A stretch of 64,000 bases of DNA from Mariannaea sp. PMI_226 (Eukaryota > Ascomycota > Sordariomycetes > Hypocreales > Nectriaceae), in assembly GCA_024336345.1 (NCBI GenBank), contig JANFOG010000006.1, positions 124,001 through 188,000 on the forward strand, read 5' to 3'. A program made the position numbers and the translations under genes. Below, piece after piece: positions 53,555 to 64,000 of this stretch. The notes under the pieces are model-generated. The model had not been told where the DNA came from. It made no database searches and was given only the letters and a program-made list of their open reading frames with translations. Every line of letters starts with the position of its first letter. The first letter of the stretch is position 1.

Positions 53555-54752
53555 TCAATACAGCAGGGTTTCACGAACCTTTGCTCTGTCCTCTGCCCCA
53601 AATCCAATCTGGTCGAGGTATCTTTCTAACCCACCATATCTGTCATTTAGATGCCGCTCTATTCCGATAATCATGTCCTTGGCAGTGTCGGCCCACTCGT
53701 CAGTAAGACCTATCTCGCGGATTTCGACGAGTCTTTCCTCGCGCTCGGGGATCAAGGCCTCATCGGTGAGGCCGTAGTCATGTTCAATACCCTTGATTGG
53801 AACGTCCAAAATCATCAAGACTAACGCAACCACCAGTCCTGTTCCAGTTTTTGTCAGGTCAAAACACACTCCAGATAGCCGATAGATATGACGATATTAC
53901 CTGTTCGATCTTTGCCCTGAGTGCAGTGGACAACGGACGGCAGCACTGTAGGGTCGGTGTAGAGGGAAAGCGTTTCTCGGATTTCAACTGTGGCGTTATC
54001 GAGGGTATCAAGGCCAAGACCGACAAGTCCTCGTGGCAACATAACCCCTTCTCCAATTATCCTGATAGCTTTCATGCGATAGCCAAAGACGAAGAGGCAT
54101 AAGAAGCGTCTTTATACTCGTTCATTAGAATACCTAGTTCAAGGTCTTTTGGGGAGAGATCGGACTCACAGGAAATCCCACCAGCCAAGTTGCTTCAACC
54201 AAAACAACTCAAGTGGACGACCAGTGATTTTGATTTCCCGATAATCCAGCCCGGGGATTTCCACGGGCTCCGTCAGGGCGGCATTAAGCTTGACGAGAGA
54301 AGGGACGCTGGCTTGTGCCTCGCGTTTCTTTATTTTGTTGAGATGCTCGGTCCTAGATAGGTGTCACTACAAAATCATCAAAAGCTACCAGTGAAGGAGT
54401 GAGACAAAGATCAACAACATACTTCGTTCTCAAGTCTATGACCGTTTTGACCCCTAAGCCGTCCCTAACATACTCTCTATCAAAGGGTGTTGCATCGTCT
54501 GAGACACAACTGGTGAGCTGAGCTCTCGGGCTGTTGGGCACCAATTTTTTGTTAATCAGCACATACCTAACCGCGCCGAGCGGTAAAACAGACCCTCACG
54601 GACTCGTCTGTGTCGATGGTGACAACCCGTTAGACAGTTGTCAAAAAGGGGTGTGCGGGTTGACGTCTTCACCTTTCGCCCAGAAATTGATTCACTATCT
54701 TGCCTACATCTCGGAAGTTGAGGACGTTCTCGAAGTCACTTGTCAAAGGCAT
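53555..54752 (-). CDS. Tyrosine-phosphatase-like protein (IphP/Tyr_phosphatase_3 family) with CX5R loop
   Basis: Six short exons: 54752-54673, 54607-54567, 54498-54423, 54352-54170, 54109-53901 and 53838-53555. Together they are 873 nt and encode 290 residues; every join keeps the family order FENVLNFRDVG, RVREGLFYRSARL, DDATPFDREYVRDGLGVKTVIDLRTK, then the loop. The P-loop reads VVHCTQGKDRTG with Cys189 and Arg195. Introns are 60-68 bp; intron 4 ends ATAAAG after a TTCTAAT branch site. The GKD in the loop is also seen in bacterial MptpB-like and related lipid-and-protein phosphatases, so phosphoinositide as well as phosphotyrosine substrates are possible. Its stop is only 70 bp from the trm140 stop. 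Confidence 0.86.
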
Positions 54753-57108
54753 ATAGGAAATGGGGCTTTATCTCAAGCCACGGAGGTATGTTATGGGAAC
54801 AAGTGAGTGATGTCACTTGAAGCTTGAAGTGGCTGCCAAGTTCTCCATATTCAACAAGTCCGCAAAAAAAAAAATTATTAGATCAGCCTAGGCGACAAAC
54901 CCTTGCCTATTTTTAGACCTCATTTACCCTGTAGGCAAAGCCAGGGGAGGTTTTCGCTTGTCATTGCCAAGGACATCACCAGGACACTCCCCCATGAGAT
55001 CGCAGATAGGGTAATGATCACAAATATCAAAAAGCCACAAAATGTAAAATGGTACTGGAGTGTGATCTGATCTGGTGCTGAGCTCGGCGCAGGAAATTCC
55101 ATGAAACGGAGAGTGCTGATAGCATCAAAGTGATGCCGAGCCGGGCAAGCCGGGCGGGGTTTCGGCGGTGACGAGGGCCCACCAGGTCCGAAGCGGCGGC
55201 GCATAGTAATTAGGCAGTATTGGGTATTTATTTTCAAAGCTGTTGGCGGTGTACTGTGTGTATAAATGCCAAGCTGCTGGCAAGGTCCGCATTCCTATGC
55301 CAGACCGATTGAGTTGCATAAAGGCGTCAAATAAACTTCGATGATGGGCTGGGTGGGCTTGGGTTGGTTGGGCATGGCATCTTCCCCGAGCAACGCAACG
55401 GACTAGGTAACGAAACGGAAGCCTTTGAGTCAAGTGGGCGCACGGTAGCTGAGCCGGATGACGACGCAGCTCATGATGTTTGTGAAGACAATGAACGACA
55501 ATACAGTGCGGATTGAGATAGATAGATGTGTAGATAGCAACAGCGGCAATTCCTGCCTACAAAATCGCAATGCACGACTTATTACTCACACACTTTGCCT
55601 TAGCTTACCTACCTAGTAGCTACCGACCTACGGATGACATTGATAGTAAGTTACTCTAGATTAGTCCGGTGCACAAGCCCATCGAAAATTAAAGTACAGC
55701 TTGCTTCTGAAGCCGAGTTCAACTGGTGAAGTAGGTCCTCGATCTGACAACGGAATGAATGAGACAGGTGGCTGTGATTGATAGCTTCATTAGCAAAAGT
55801 ATCTACTTGTTTGGCGAGGTTATGTTGGCTTGATAGCGCCAGCCTAAATACCTGCGAGAAACCATGAATACTTTCTCCAGAATACTTATCGCCTTGATGT
55901 TGCTAGTACCCACGACGGACGTAAAGTAGGGGCCTAGTCGATGCTTGCTCAGCTCAAACTCGTATGGGCTGAGCTGACAGCAAGCAGCTGAACAGCATCG
56001 AAGTACTCGGACATGGCACTGTATACTGCACTGTGACTAGTGGTTCCCACTTTGTCTCTAGCGTCCTTTTTTTTTGTGTTCTTCGGGCGATCATTTGAGG
56101 GTCTTGGTGTCATGACGTCAGGATTCGACGGCCAAACCTTGGGGGGTCTATTTCTGGGGTACGGTATGTGCGCTTCGTGCCTTGGTACCAGGGGGCAGGA
56201 AGAAGGAGGAGACGAAGACTACCTACCTTTAGCGAACGACAAAAATAAGCCAAGAATAATACGTAGAATGGGAAGGAGCAGGTGAGGGAGAAGACCCCCC
56301 ACCCAAGCAAGGAAAAAAAAATGAAAGGAAACATGAGGAAGCCACGGTGGGATAGAGCAGAAGAGGCTTGGGGGTGGAGTGTCCGTCTTAGGGAAGGAAC
56401 CGCAGCACTACGACGACGAAGCGTGGTCAGCTCTATCTCTGGCTGGGGCCATCTCATCGTCATTGTCATTGTCACTGTCTTGCCCAGCTGCAAACACCAA
56501 TCCTGATTTTGTGTTCTTGATATATTATCGCCGGTGGTCTGATGCGCGTCCCTTTCTTTTCACCCACACTCCACGATATCTCCCTGCACCTACAGACGAA
56601 TGACTCCGTAACCTACCTACCTACCTCCTTGTATGCACACAACCAAAGTACACATTTACGAGGAATCATACCAGCATTAGAGTGTACGTTATTGTCAGTA
56701 CCGCTGCGCCGCTTTGCCACCTTGACCTCATCGGAACCTGCTGGACTGCTCCAAACAACATTTTTATTCTGGTCCACTCCCCAATTGCAATCACCATCCA
56801 TCCCACCCAGCGCTCGGACTAGAGTGGTATACGACGCAATTGCTTCACTCTGAAAGCCCCACGCTGCAATCCAATCACCAACCGCACTCCATCGACTTCA
56901 TCCGAACATTGGACAGGACATCTTCAGGCCCCCGCTGCATCAACTGCATTTTCCGAGACTTCCTAACGCACCCGTGCTGCTGTCGGGCCGTCCGCTCGCA
57001 TCAAAGACGTCTTGGATCGCCGACTTACATCTCGTATCCGACGAAGAACGTGTCAGATCCCCTCTCCACGCATTGCCCGCCCCCCGGCACACAGCCCCGC
57101 AGCCAACC
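54753..57108. other. Intergenic region upstream of the phosphatase and eis1
   Basis: 2.36 kb between divergent genes. It carries an A/T run (AAAAAAAAAATTATTA near 54865-54880), ACCTACCTAGTAGCTACCGACC near 55608-55632 and ACCTACCTACCTACC near 56613-56628, a perfect TGACGTCA palindrome at 56113-56120 and a pyrimidine-rich leader (56800-57100) before eis1. No coding frame is supported. Confidence 0.5.
56113..56120. promoter_or_regulatory. TGACGTCA (CRE-type) palindrome
   Basis: Perfect 8-bp TGACGTCA, the binding consensus of ATF/CREB bZIP factors such as fungal Atf1, about 990 bp upstream of the eis1 ATG. Assignment to any gene is a guess. Confidence 0.35.
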
Positions 57109-59456
57109 ATGATCCAAGCATCATCAGCGCCTGCGCCAGCACCAGCACCAGCACCAGGTATGTATGTGTGTGGGCTTCCGATGTGGGAGTCTACCCTGGC
57201 CACTCCCCAAGCTAAGCCAGCTACCCTGGCAAGTCTGAGCGGCCCTGCCTGTCGACTCTGCTCACATGCATCCATATAGATCCCAGCTCTGGTCGCCTCA
57301 AATACGCCAACCCCCGCGACCTACCTAGCTATCCATCACCTGGACTCCGACCTGACGGTGCCGCTGCCAGTGCTGCTGCTTCACTTGGATGGTCTAATAA
57401 AAAATCTATCCAGTGCTGGAGACCCGACAAAACACCATCGGCCTCAGCGGCTGCCGTGGTAGCAAAGGATTACAAAATGTCGCCGTCATGGCAGCCTGCT
57501 TCCAATCCGGATGGCCATAGAGCTGCCTTGCTTGCTGTCGGTTCAGCTACTGCCGCTTCAAAAAAGACAACAGCCCCGTCCGTCCAAAAGAGTCCTCATC
57601 AGGGTTGGGGAAATAGTGCAGCCACGCAGGCATTTAATACGAATCGCGCCCAATCGACACGCCAAGTGCGGACCTCAACTTCTTCCATATCCCTCCAACG
57701 AGAGAAATCGCTTGCCGCCGCCCAGGGAGCTATGTCAAAGACCAGGCCTCGTGCCATTTCTACACCCGCTGCCCCTCAATCCGGCGCTCGTGAATCGTAC
57801 CCCGGCGAGTCTATGGCCGCCTCGAACGCCTTAAGCGGCGCTACCCTAGCGCACCAGGCGTCTCTTAGGTCGAAGTCTTTCGACAATGCCGGAGCCGTAC
57901 CTGTCACCACCATGACACGCAATATGTTTACCTCGCATCCCCCAGTGAAAATCGAGGTCGAAGAACGGCAGAATAACGAAAGGATACACGCGAGTGCTGT
58001 CGAGATGGCAAGGAAGATGTATAATCTTCAGAAAAAGGGTATTGATCAATCAAAAGAAAATCCCGATCGAGATGCCGGCACATCTGCGCCAACAAAACCT
58101 TCAGTCAATCTCCAAGAAGCTGCGTTCAAGCAAGCCCAGGAGCGACTCGCTAAACTTCAGAATGAATACGAAAAGAATCGAGATTTCAACGACTATTATG
58201 GCAGCACTGCACGACATCGATTCTCGCTCACATCCAAGCTACGAAGAAGGGCTTCTAGTGACGGAGATTTAAATGATCGACAACAGTCGGAGCGGATTAA
58301 GCAACAGATGTCGCTGTTCTCCAATAAGCTATCTGAAGTTGACCAAAAGAAGCGACAAAAGGATCGTGAAGCCCTTTTGGCTACAGCTCAACGAAATGTG
58401 ACTGCTCAGCTTCAGGGAATGGATAGGAAGGTCTATAACGAGACGGGCCAACTCAACTCGACCAAGCTAACTGAATGGGGTTTGAAAGCTCACCAAGCTG
58501 CCTATGCAAACCATGAGTCTCGTTCGCAAAACAAAGGCAAAGTAGACATTGGTGGCGGCAAATTCATGAATCCTGACGAGGTCGATGCTATTGCGTCCAG
58601 GAGGGTTCAGCCCATTTTGGACGACATCAATGAGAAAGCCGATGCCGAACGTGAGCGTCAAGCTGCAATGAAAATGGAAGAGGCGACCAAGAAGGCCGAC
58701 ATTGAGAAGGAAAAGGCTCGAGACCGTGAGATTAAAGACATCAACAAGAAGCTCCGAGGTAAGAAGATTGGCAGCAACCTTTACCAGTTCCACATTTTGC
58801 TTACATGATAACTTGTAGAACAAGAAAAGGAAGAGGAGAGGGCTAAGAAGGCCGAGGCCAAGGCTGAAGCCAAGGCCGTCAAGGCGGAACATAGGCGCCA
58901 GCTAAAGGATGAGAAGAAGGCAACCAAGGGAGACTCTACTGCTACGGGTGAACAAGATGCACCCAACGAGGAGATGACTACCGAGCCTCAAGGCGAGATT
59001 CCTCCCGAACCACAGACTTTGGAAACGAGTACGAAAAAGGAGCGAAGAATATCCAACGAATCCGCAACGTCACCAACATCAAAGGTCAAGGGATGGATAA
59101 AAAATCGGTTTTCTCGAGGGAAGTCTGTCAGTGAGGTTGAGACCAAAGGCGACAAGAGACGGACGTTTCTTGGAGGTGCTGCTCTTCGAGATTCCGAGAT
59201 TAACCGTAGCACTGCAAGTCTGGACAACCGATCAGCTAGTGTACGCGACGTGGCCAATGCTGGAAGGACACCCGGCCTGGAAACGAATGACGACCATGAC
59301 TCACTCTGCGATTCGCGGGGAGTCAGTCTCCCTAGTACCTATCGAAGTGCAGAGGATACTGTCATGACACCACCTCGACCTATTGGCGATAACAATGTGC
59401 GGTCAAGCCAGAGTCCGTCAAGGGATTCTCGATTTCGAGAGATGATGGATCAATGA
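57109..59456 (+). CDS. eis1: Eisosome protein 1 family member
   Basis: Exons 57109-57157, 57280-58758 and 58819-59456 encode 721 residues. Exon 1 is MIQASS followed by an Ala-Pro repeat, then the join gives DPSSGRLKYANPRDLPSYPSPG. Conserved Eis1 blocks: SLGWSNKKSIQCWRPDKTPSASAAAVVAKDY, SAVEMARKMYNLQKKG, ARHRFSLTSKLRRRASSDGDL and GGGKFMNPDEVDAIASRRVQPILDDINEKADAER. The C-terminal half is a long Glu/Lys/Ala coiled coil followed by a Ser/Thr-rich tail. Eis1 is a cortical eisosome component that helps shape furrow-like plasma-membrane domains. The 60 bp second intron (GTAAGA...TAG) is consensus. The stop is followed within 300 bp by the GAA microsatellite. Confidence 0.93.
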
Positions 59457-59749
59457 ATGGCATCTTCCCCCTCCTCTTTGGGTGGTATTGTCTTTCTTAC
59501 TTCTACTTGATTTTGATTACCTTGCCCTAAAACAAAGATTCGATGGCGTTTTTTTGAAAAGAAAAAAATAATATGATACCCAGTATTGTTATGTTATTTT
59601 GCCTACCTATGCACCTGTCACTAAGAGTGAAGAGTGCCTGAGATGAGAGCTGTGCAATGTTTTTTTCTTCTTCTTCTTGCCTTTGGGATTAAGCATGGAG
59701 TGAGTGCCTATCTAACTGCCAATATACCAGGGTGCTTTAAGTCAACGAC

Positions 59750-59913
59750 GAGAAGAAGAAGAAGAAGAAGAAGAAGAAGAAGAAGAAGAAGAAGAAGAAG
59801 AAGAAGAAGAAGAAGAAGAAGAAGAAGAAGAAGAAGAAGAAGAAGAAGAAGAAGAAGAAGAAGAAGAAGAAGAAGAAGAAGAAGAAGAAGAAGAAGAAGA
59901 AGAAGAAGAAGAA
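59750..59913. repeat. Perfect (GAA)n / (TTC)n microsatellite, about 54 units
   Basis: Uninterrupted AGA/GAA triplet array of about 164 bp on the plus strand, beginning after ACGAC and ending AAAGACATGG. The purine-only strand is a known H-DNA (triplex) former. No coding gene spans it. Confidence 0.95.
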
Positions 59914-59948
59914 AGACATGGGGTCTTTTATAACGTGTCTTGCGAACG

Positions 59949-60003
59949 GTATATATATAATATAATATTATGTATGTATATATATATATGTGTGTGTGTG
60001 TAT
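59949..60003. repeat. Alternating TA and TG dinucleotide tract
   Basis: GTATATATATAATATAATATTATG followed by TATATATATATATG and a GTGTGTGTGTGT run. Simple-sequence DNA only. Confidence 0.8.
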
Positions 60004-60228
60004 CATCAATGTGTACCTACTCAGGTAAAATGTCCCTTATAGGAATGGAAGATAGCAAATCATAAGCCCGTGTTTGACTGCTTCCCTTGTGACACTGGTT
60101 GTCCAGCTCCAAATTGAAAACAGAATGATGAGAAACAAGTCCAGTCATCTCGCCCAAGTCCTTTCTTTCTCGTTTTATATTATTCTTATCTTCTTCTTTT
60201 ATTATTACTTCCCATTTCAATTTTTCCC

Positions 60229-61719
60229 TTACCGTAGGTAGTTATCACCAAGTTTCAGAGCTATATCCGTTCCATCGAAAGAATGGCGCATCTCCTGCAC
60301 AGCATGAAGCCACTCAGGTCCGTCTTGTGTTGGATCAATGTGCCAGCCTGAGGGGAAGACGAGATAGATTCGTCTGAGGCATATGTAGGCATTCCTGTGC
60401 ACCATTTCCCAACCGATTTCTCGAACGTCGTCCCAGGTCGCCCATGGGTTGTCCATTATGATTGTCAGCTGCTTTATTCTCCGGGGGAGCAGAGAAGTAA
60501 GGCATTCTGGTTCGTCGATGCGGCGATGGAGGACACCCAAGCCCTGGTTGTAGATGTGACCGCAGAAGGTCGAGGCCGCCAATTCCACAACCTCTAAGTT
60601 TTCAAACCTCTCCCGGAGCAGTACGTTATCTAAGAGGAAGCCTTCGATGTCGAGGCTAAAGTTGGTCAAGGTCAGGCGCCTGGGCAAGAGAATCTCTAAG
60701 AACTCCATGGCATTTATATGATCGAGAAAGCGGTTGTGCTTGACCCATTCGGCAATTGAGAACTTGACTTGCCGCAGCTTCGGCGAGTCTCGGACGATGC
60801 GACGGACGACTTCGGTGCACCCGCCAAAGTCGCCTCTAGCAAGCGTACAGTTCTCAAACTCCAGGGCTTCAAGCTCCGGCATTGCGGGCACGTTTTCCAA
60901 AGTCCGGGGCCACTTCGGGCCCGACTGCAGCTCGACGCATCTGAGGTGCCGGAGCGTGCTCGCAAAGGATGTCAGGGCGGCCAAGGTGGAATAGAATGAC
61001 AAGCCGACACCTTCTGGCCCCAACTGGCTCTCGACGATGAGGTACTGGACGTTCTGGGGCCCGCCGTCTCGGGAGCCATTCTGTCCTCCTTTGGAGAATT
61101 CGAGGACTCTGGTGAGGAAGGGGAGTCTGTGGCGTATGTTGAAGTTACGAGGATTGTCTACGATCTGCAGGCGCACCTCCCGCGTCCCTGGGGTCAGTGC
61201 CATGAGCAGCTCTCCGCCTAGTGACTCGCGGCAAAGATCAAGCACGCCGTCATGATGCTCGAGGGGCCGGTCATCCCCTAGACGCTGAAGCAAGCGGGTG
61301 GCCGCCTGCTTGTAAAACTCAAACTCATCGTCAGTGGGCTGCGTGAAGAGAATCGAGACGATCCTCTTGGTGTAGTGGCCCAGGTTTGGGTATGCGTCGA
61401 TCAGGCGGGTGAGAGGCTTGATGAGCATACAGCGGTTTGCTTGGTGAAGCAGAACTGTTAGAGCCGGAGCGCGGAGACGTCTGGAAGTGACGGAGAGGGC
61501 CTTGAGCGTTTCCACGCCGGGATGCTTGGCCTTGGCAGAGAAGTCACGGGCGAGTTGGTGGCAGCAATGGGGGCAGAGAAACTCAAAGATGCTGATCAGT
61601 ACCTCGACGGGCATATCTAGGAGGGAGAGTCCTTTCTCTCTGTTGCTGTTGGTGGTGTTGCCATCGCCGCCACCACTGCTGCTGCTGCTGCTGCTGCTGT
61701 TGCCATCACCTGAAGACAT
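60229..61719 (-). CDS. F-box domain protein
   Basis: Single exon, 496 residues, ATG at 61719, TAA at 60229. The N-terminus is a Ser/Gly homopolymer stretch (encoded by the GCTGCTGCTG repeat at about 61674-61699). An F-box is visible at about 33-80: LSLLDMPVEVLISIFEFLCP, then LKALSVTSRRLRAPALTVLL. The remainder contains leucine-rich helical or repeat-like segments (ALEFENCTL, LRHLRCVELQSGP, LRQVKFSIAEWVKHN, LEVVELAASTFCGHIYN, IKQLTIIMDNPWATWDDVREIGWEMV) that fit a degenerate LRR substrate arm. The F-box would recruit Skp1 in an SCF ubiquitin ligase; the substrate is unknown. No intron is needed. Confidence 0.82.
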   Translation of the reverse strand: MSSGDGNSSSSSSSSGGGDGNTTNSNREKGLSLLDMPVEVLISIFEFLCPHCCHQLARDFSAKAKHPGVETLKALSVTSRRLRAPALTVLLHQANRCMLIKPLTRLIDAYPNLGHYTKRIVSILFTQPTDDEFEFYKQAATRLLQRLGDDRPLEHHDGVLDLCRESLGGELLMALTPGTREVRLQIVDNPRNFNIRHRLPFLTRVLEFSKGGQNGSRDGGPQNVQYLIVESQLGPEGVGLSFYSTLAALTSFASTLRHLRCVELQSGPKWPRTLENVPAMPELEALEFENCTLARGDFGGCTEVVRRIVRDSPKLRQVKFSIAEWVKHNRFLDHINAMEFLEILLPRRLTLTNFSLDIEGFLLDNVLLRERFENLEVVELAASTFCGHIYNQGLGVLHRRIDEPECLTSLLPRRIKQLTIIMDNPWATWDDVREIGWEMVHRNAYICLRRIYLVFPSGWHIDPTQDGPEWLHAVQEMRHSFDGTDIALKLGDNYLR

Positions 61720-63508
61720 GACCTGTAAAAACGGTGGACAATCTATGTTTTCGATATATAATGAGATCAGTACCGTCGTGTGTTAATTTCATCTGTTAGG
61801 AATGCTGTGTAGGTGTAGACGCCAAGATTCATCTGTTCCTCGTCCTCATCCTCCTCGTCCTTCTCCTCCTTCTCTTCTCCCCCGCCTTTCATCGAACAAC
61901 TTGATTGGGAGATTTTTTTTACTGTTTTAAAAAAAGAGTCAATGTGCAGATTCGATCGGAAAAATAACTCGCCGATAGGACAGAATACCATCCGTGGCTG
62001 TTCCTCCAGGATGTCTACTTTTTTTCTCTCTCTCTGAGAACCTTGCATGAATGTGGCTTGCTGAAAACATAGAGATGGATGTGATAGTAGTCGTAGTTAG
62101 ATAGAGGGGTGAGGATGAGAAGAAATGTAACTCCCAGAACGTTACAGGATGATGACCCAAGGAAGATGGTACATGGGGATCCTTCTAGGATATAAAAATA
62201 CCCGGAATATACTGGATGTCGAGTCGGGGTAATATAATATTATATATAAGTTGGGGGGCAAGACAAGGGCATAGATGATAGATCATAGACTATGGGGATG
62301 AAGTGGTAGAAACAAAAAAATAAATAAATAAGTGAGACATGGACACGGAAGAGATGTACCGATGTATTATGTATTCCGTATCACAAAGGCGTCATCTACC
62401 TATACTCCTCCCCTACTCCCCCCCCCTTCAACCAATAAAAGTAGTACCTCACTGCACCTGAAAAAAAGAAGACTACTAAAGGGGACAGAACATAGGGAGA
62501 GTGGTTGGGTATCGAGAGGGAAGACTGTAAATTAAGAAAACTATCCGGTCGGCATTACAAGAGAGAAAGGATATTGTACGAAAACGGGAAGCTTGAAAGA
62601 AGGAAGAAGAATCGTGAATGATAGGGGAATAAAATAAACAGGATGTAGATTAACATGGACCACGAATGAATGCAAGTAAAGGAATTGGGAACGAATATAA
62701 GATAAACGTAAACACACATAATATATTCACGGTACCAGATATATAAAAGCGACATACCTAGGTAAGCAATGGTCACTTCTGGTTTTATTATCTGCTTATT
62801 ATACCTGTGGAGATACAAATACATGTATCCGTGGTAGCCCACCAACTTGTCGCCGTCATTCCTCCCATTTCCTCCTTTTTTCCTTTCTCTTTTTCTCTTT
62901 TGGCATCCTTCATCTACTTCATCTGTCTGTTTCTTTCCATCTATTTTATTCACTTCTCTTCTCTTGCTTCAAGAATGAACACGCTCATGATTTTGGTTTG
63001 CCTGGAATGGCCCTATCGTACAGTGTGCGGTTATATGTTTGCTGGCTGCATCGGGAAACACTCCATTTAAAGCATCAATATTGGTATTTCCAAGGAAATC
63101 CCTAGCTGAAGTACAGAATCTAGAAGAAGGAGGCCGAGAGTTTTCAGTACATTATACTCCAGGAGGTGCCTTTGTGAACCATTCCATGCTTTCTTATGTA
63201 AATCGTGAGAATATTGTGTGTTTCGTGCCTAGGAGTACACGTTGACGATAACGTACTTGCGAAAACCAAATCATTCCAAGGCAAAGCCAACACGAGCAGC
63301 CACATGGATTTTACTTGTTACTTATTAGTTCTATAAATGCTTATCCCAAGATTCCTAGCTAAATAGCTACCCAAGAAAATTTGTGTAAACGAAAACGCTC
63401 AACCCAACCCAACCCATACACCCATAACCATGCAAATGCCAAGGTTGCACAAGTTTGTACACGAAACCAAAAATAATATAATACAAAAACTTTAAAAGTG
63501 ACTTTTGT
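61720..63508. other. Intergenic region between the F-box gene and the sfk1-like gene
   Basis: About 1.8 kb, AT-rich at 62200-62800, with many T/A runs and a CATCCTTCATCTACTTCATCTG-type pyrimidine stretch near 62900. Both neighbouring genes read on the minus strand, so this holds the 3' flank of the sfk1-like gene and the promoter of the F-box gene. The small frames do not resemble proteins. Confidence 0.5.
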
Positions 63509-64000
63509 TCAGCTCATCTCGACATCGCGTTGGTAGTAGTTGTTATTGTTGTTGTAACCCATGATACTGATGTTGTTATAGGAAGAGGCATTGCTGAAGC
63601 TCTCCACTCGCTCCCGGTCGTGCACTTTTTTGGTAAACCTTGCGGCCGGCTCTCTGGTGTGAACGGCTGGGTATAAGTCAATCACAAAGGAGAAGACGTA
63701 AAATGAGAAGATAAAGGAGATGGTCCACTCCAGGACAGCTGCAGCATTCTTTTGCTGCTTTCGGCTGCAAACGCCGAAGCCGATGAGGAGAGCCAATTCG
63801 AGAAGGATGAAGATGAGCTTGATCCAAAAGGAGAGCCGAAGGTGGCTGTGTTCGCGGTTTTCTAGAGACACACAAGTTAGGTCAATGCCGGCTTGGAAAG
63901 ATGCTAGGTGGCAAGACATACTGATACCAAGGCGCTGGTATTCCCAGCACAGGAAAATTGCAGAAACAAGGTATCCGACAATAAAAAGTGCTAGAAACAG
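63509..64000 (-). CDS. sfk1: Frag1/DRAM/Sfk1-family membrane protein, partial (5' end beyond window)
   Basis: Two 3' exons are visible: the right one runs from beyond 64000 to 63922 and the last is 63861-63509. The intron (63862-63921, GTATGT...CTCTAG) restores AAA in RLGIKNREHSHLRLSFW. Encoded parts: a transmembrane helix LFIVGYLVSAIFLCWEY, the loop with RLGI and REHS, another helix FWIKLIFILLELALLIGFGV, a third helix VLEWTISFIFSFYVFSFVIDLYP and a cytosolic Asn-rich tail (SIMGYNNNNNYYQRDVEMS). This is the C-terminal part of the Frag1/DRAM/Sfk1 fold, multipass plasma-membrane proteins; yeast Sfk1 supports PI4P signalling and lipid asymmetry. The N-terminal half lies outside the window. Confidence 0.85.
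   Translation of the reverse strand: MFLALFIVGYLVSAIFLCWEYQRLGISMSCHLASFQAGIDLTCVSLENREHSHLRLSFWIKLIFILLELALLIGFGVCSRKQQKNAAAVLEWTISFIFSFYVFSFVIDLYPAVHTREPAARFTKKVHDRERVESFSNASSYNNISIMGYNNNNNYYQRDVEMS

Larger units (their letters stand above)
59457..60228. other. Convergent 3' region between eis1 and the F-box gene
   Basis: 770 bp of 3' flank. It is dominated by the GAA microsatellite at 59750-59913 and an adjoining TA/TG alternating stretch at about 59949-60003. The plus-strand frame of repeated arginine across the microsatellite is an artefact of the repeat. Confidence 0.6.

Noticed and set aside
59634..59933. 99-residue frame of almost pure arginine (and poly-Phe/Lys/Glu-type frames on either strand)
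   Set aside because: It is only the GAA microsatellite read in frame; no gene structure supports it.
1..64000. tRNA or 5S rRNA genes
   Set aside because: No convincing A-box/B-box pair or cloverleaf was seen by eye. A tRNAscan-type search would settle it.

Overview
This window is nuclear DNA of a filamentous ascomycete, most likely a Sordariomycete and probably Hypocreales. The genes have short introns of about 45-140 bp with GTRNGT donors and CTAAY branch points. Coding regions are moderately GC-rich and the untranslated leaders are pyrimidine-rich. Recognisable products such as an AP-3 delta subunit, Set1/COMPASS, eisosome protein 1, a Frag1/DRAM/Sfk1-family protein and a 161-residue tropomyosin have the fungal form. 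I see no intact transposon, CRISPR array, rRNA or tRNA.

Layout: 1.0-4.6 kb holds a minus-strand Myb/SANT-like nuclear protein and a plus-strand DUF4202 protein. A 7.1 kb stretch without a gene follows (4.6-11.7 kb), with a 31-base C tract, an inverted repeat and many TACCTACC elements. 11.7-12.5 kb encodes a conserved ascomycete protein. 13.2-17.3 kb is the H3K4 methyltransferase Set1 on the minus strand. 19.1-29.4 kb is a compact housekeeping block: a securin candidate, tropomyosin, Rrp17/Nop25, Big1/Voa1-like, Trm112, ER cyclophilin B, mitochondrial uS13m and a membrane dipeptidase. 32.4-44.5 kb carries an Rgd2-type F-BAR/DEP/RhoGAP protein, AP-3 delta, Coq10 and a coiled-coil protein with a ubiquitin-like domain. 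A 6 kb intergenic region (44.5-50.5 kb) has no gene I can support. 50.5-54.8 kb has EMC2, a Trm140-type tRNA m3C methyltransferase and a tyrosine-phosphatase-like protein with a CX5R loop. 57.1-61.7 kb has eisosome protein 1 and an F-box protein, separated by a long GAA microsatellite. The right edge cuts a minus-strand Frag1/DRAM/Sfk1-family gene.

This is a core-genome segment, not a secondary-metabolism or defence island. Genes relate loosely by theme: secretory pathway (cyclophilin B, Big1-like, EMC2, AP-3 delta), RNA and translation (Rrp17, Trm112, Trm140, uS13m), plasma membrane and polarity (tropomyosin, Rgd2, Eis1, Sfk1-like), and chromosome biology (Set1, securin). Several divergent pairs share short promoters: securin/tropomyosin, rrp17/big1, cypB/sws2 and emc2/trm140.

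I did not find a plainly new system. The most interesting points are: (a) a last intron in cyclophilin B whose retention gives a soluble protein ending in HVEL and whose removal gives a membrane-anchored protein; (b) a divergent securin recognisable by a destruction box and a separase-binding-like segment; (c) a RhoGAP domain with leucine at the expected arginine-finger position; (d) start codons lying in or split by 2-5 nt first coding exons; (e) stop codons embedded in perfect GTGAGT donors. All exon joins were made by eye from reading frame and splice signals and have not been checked against RNA.
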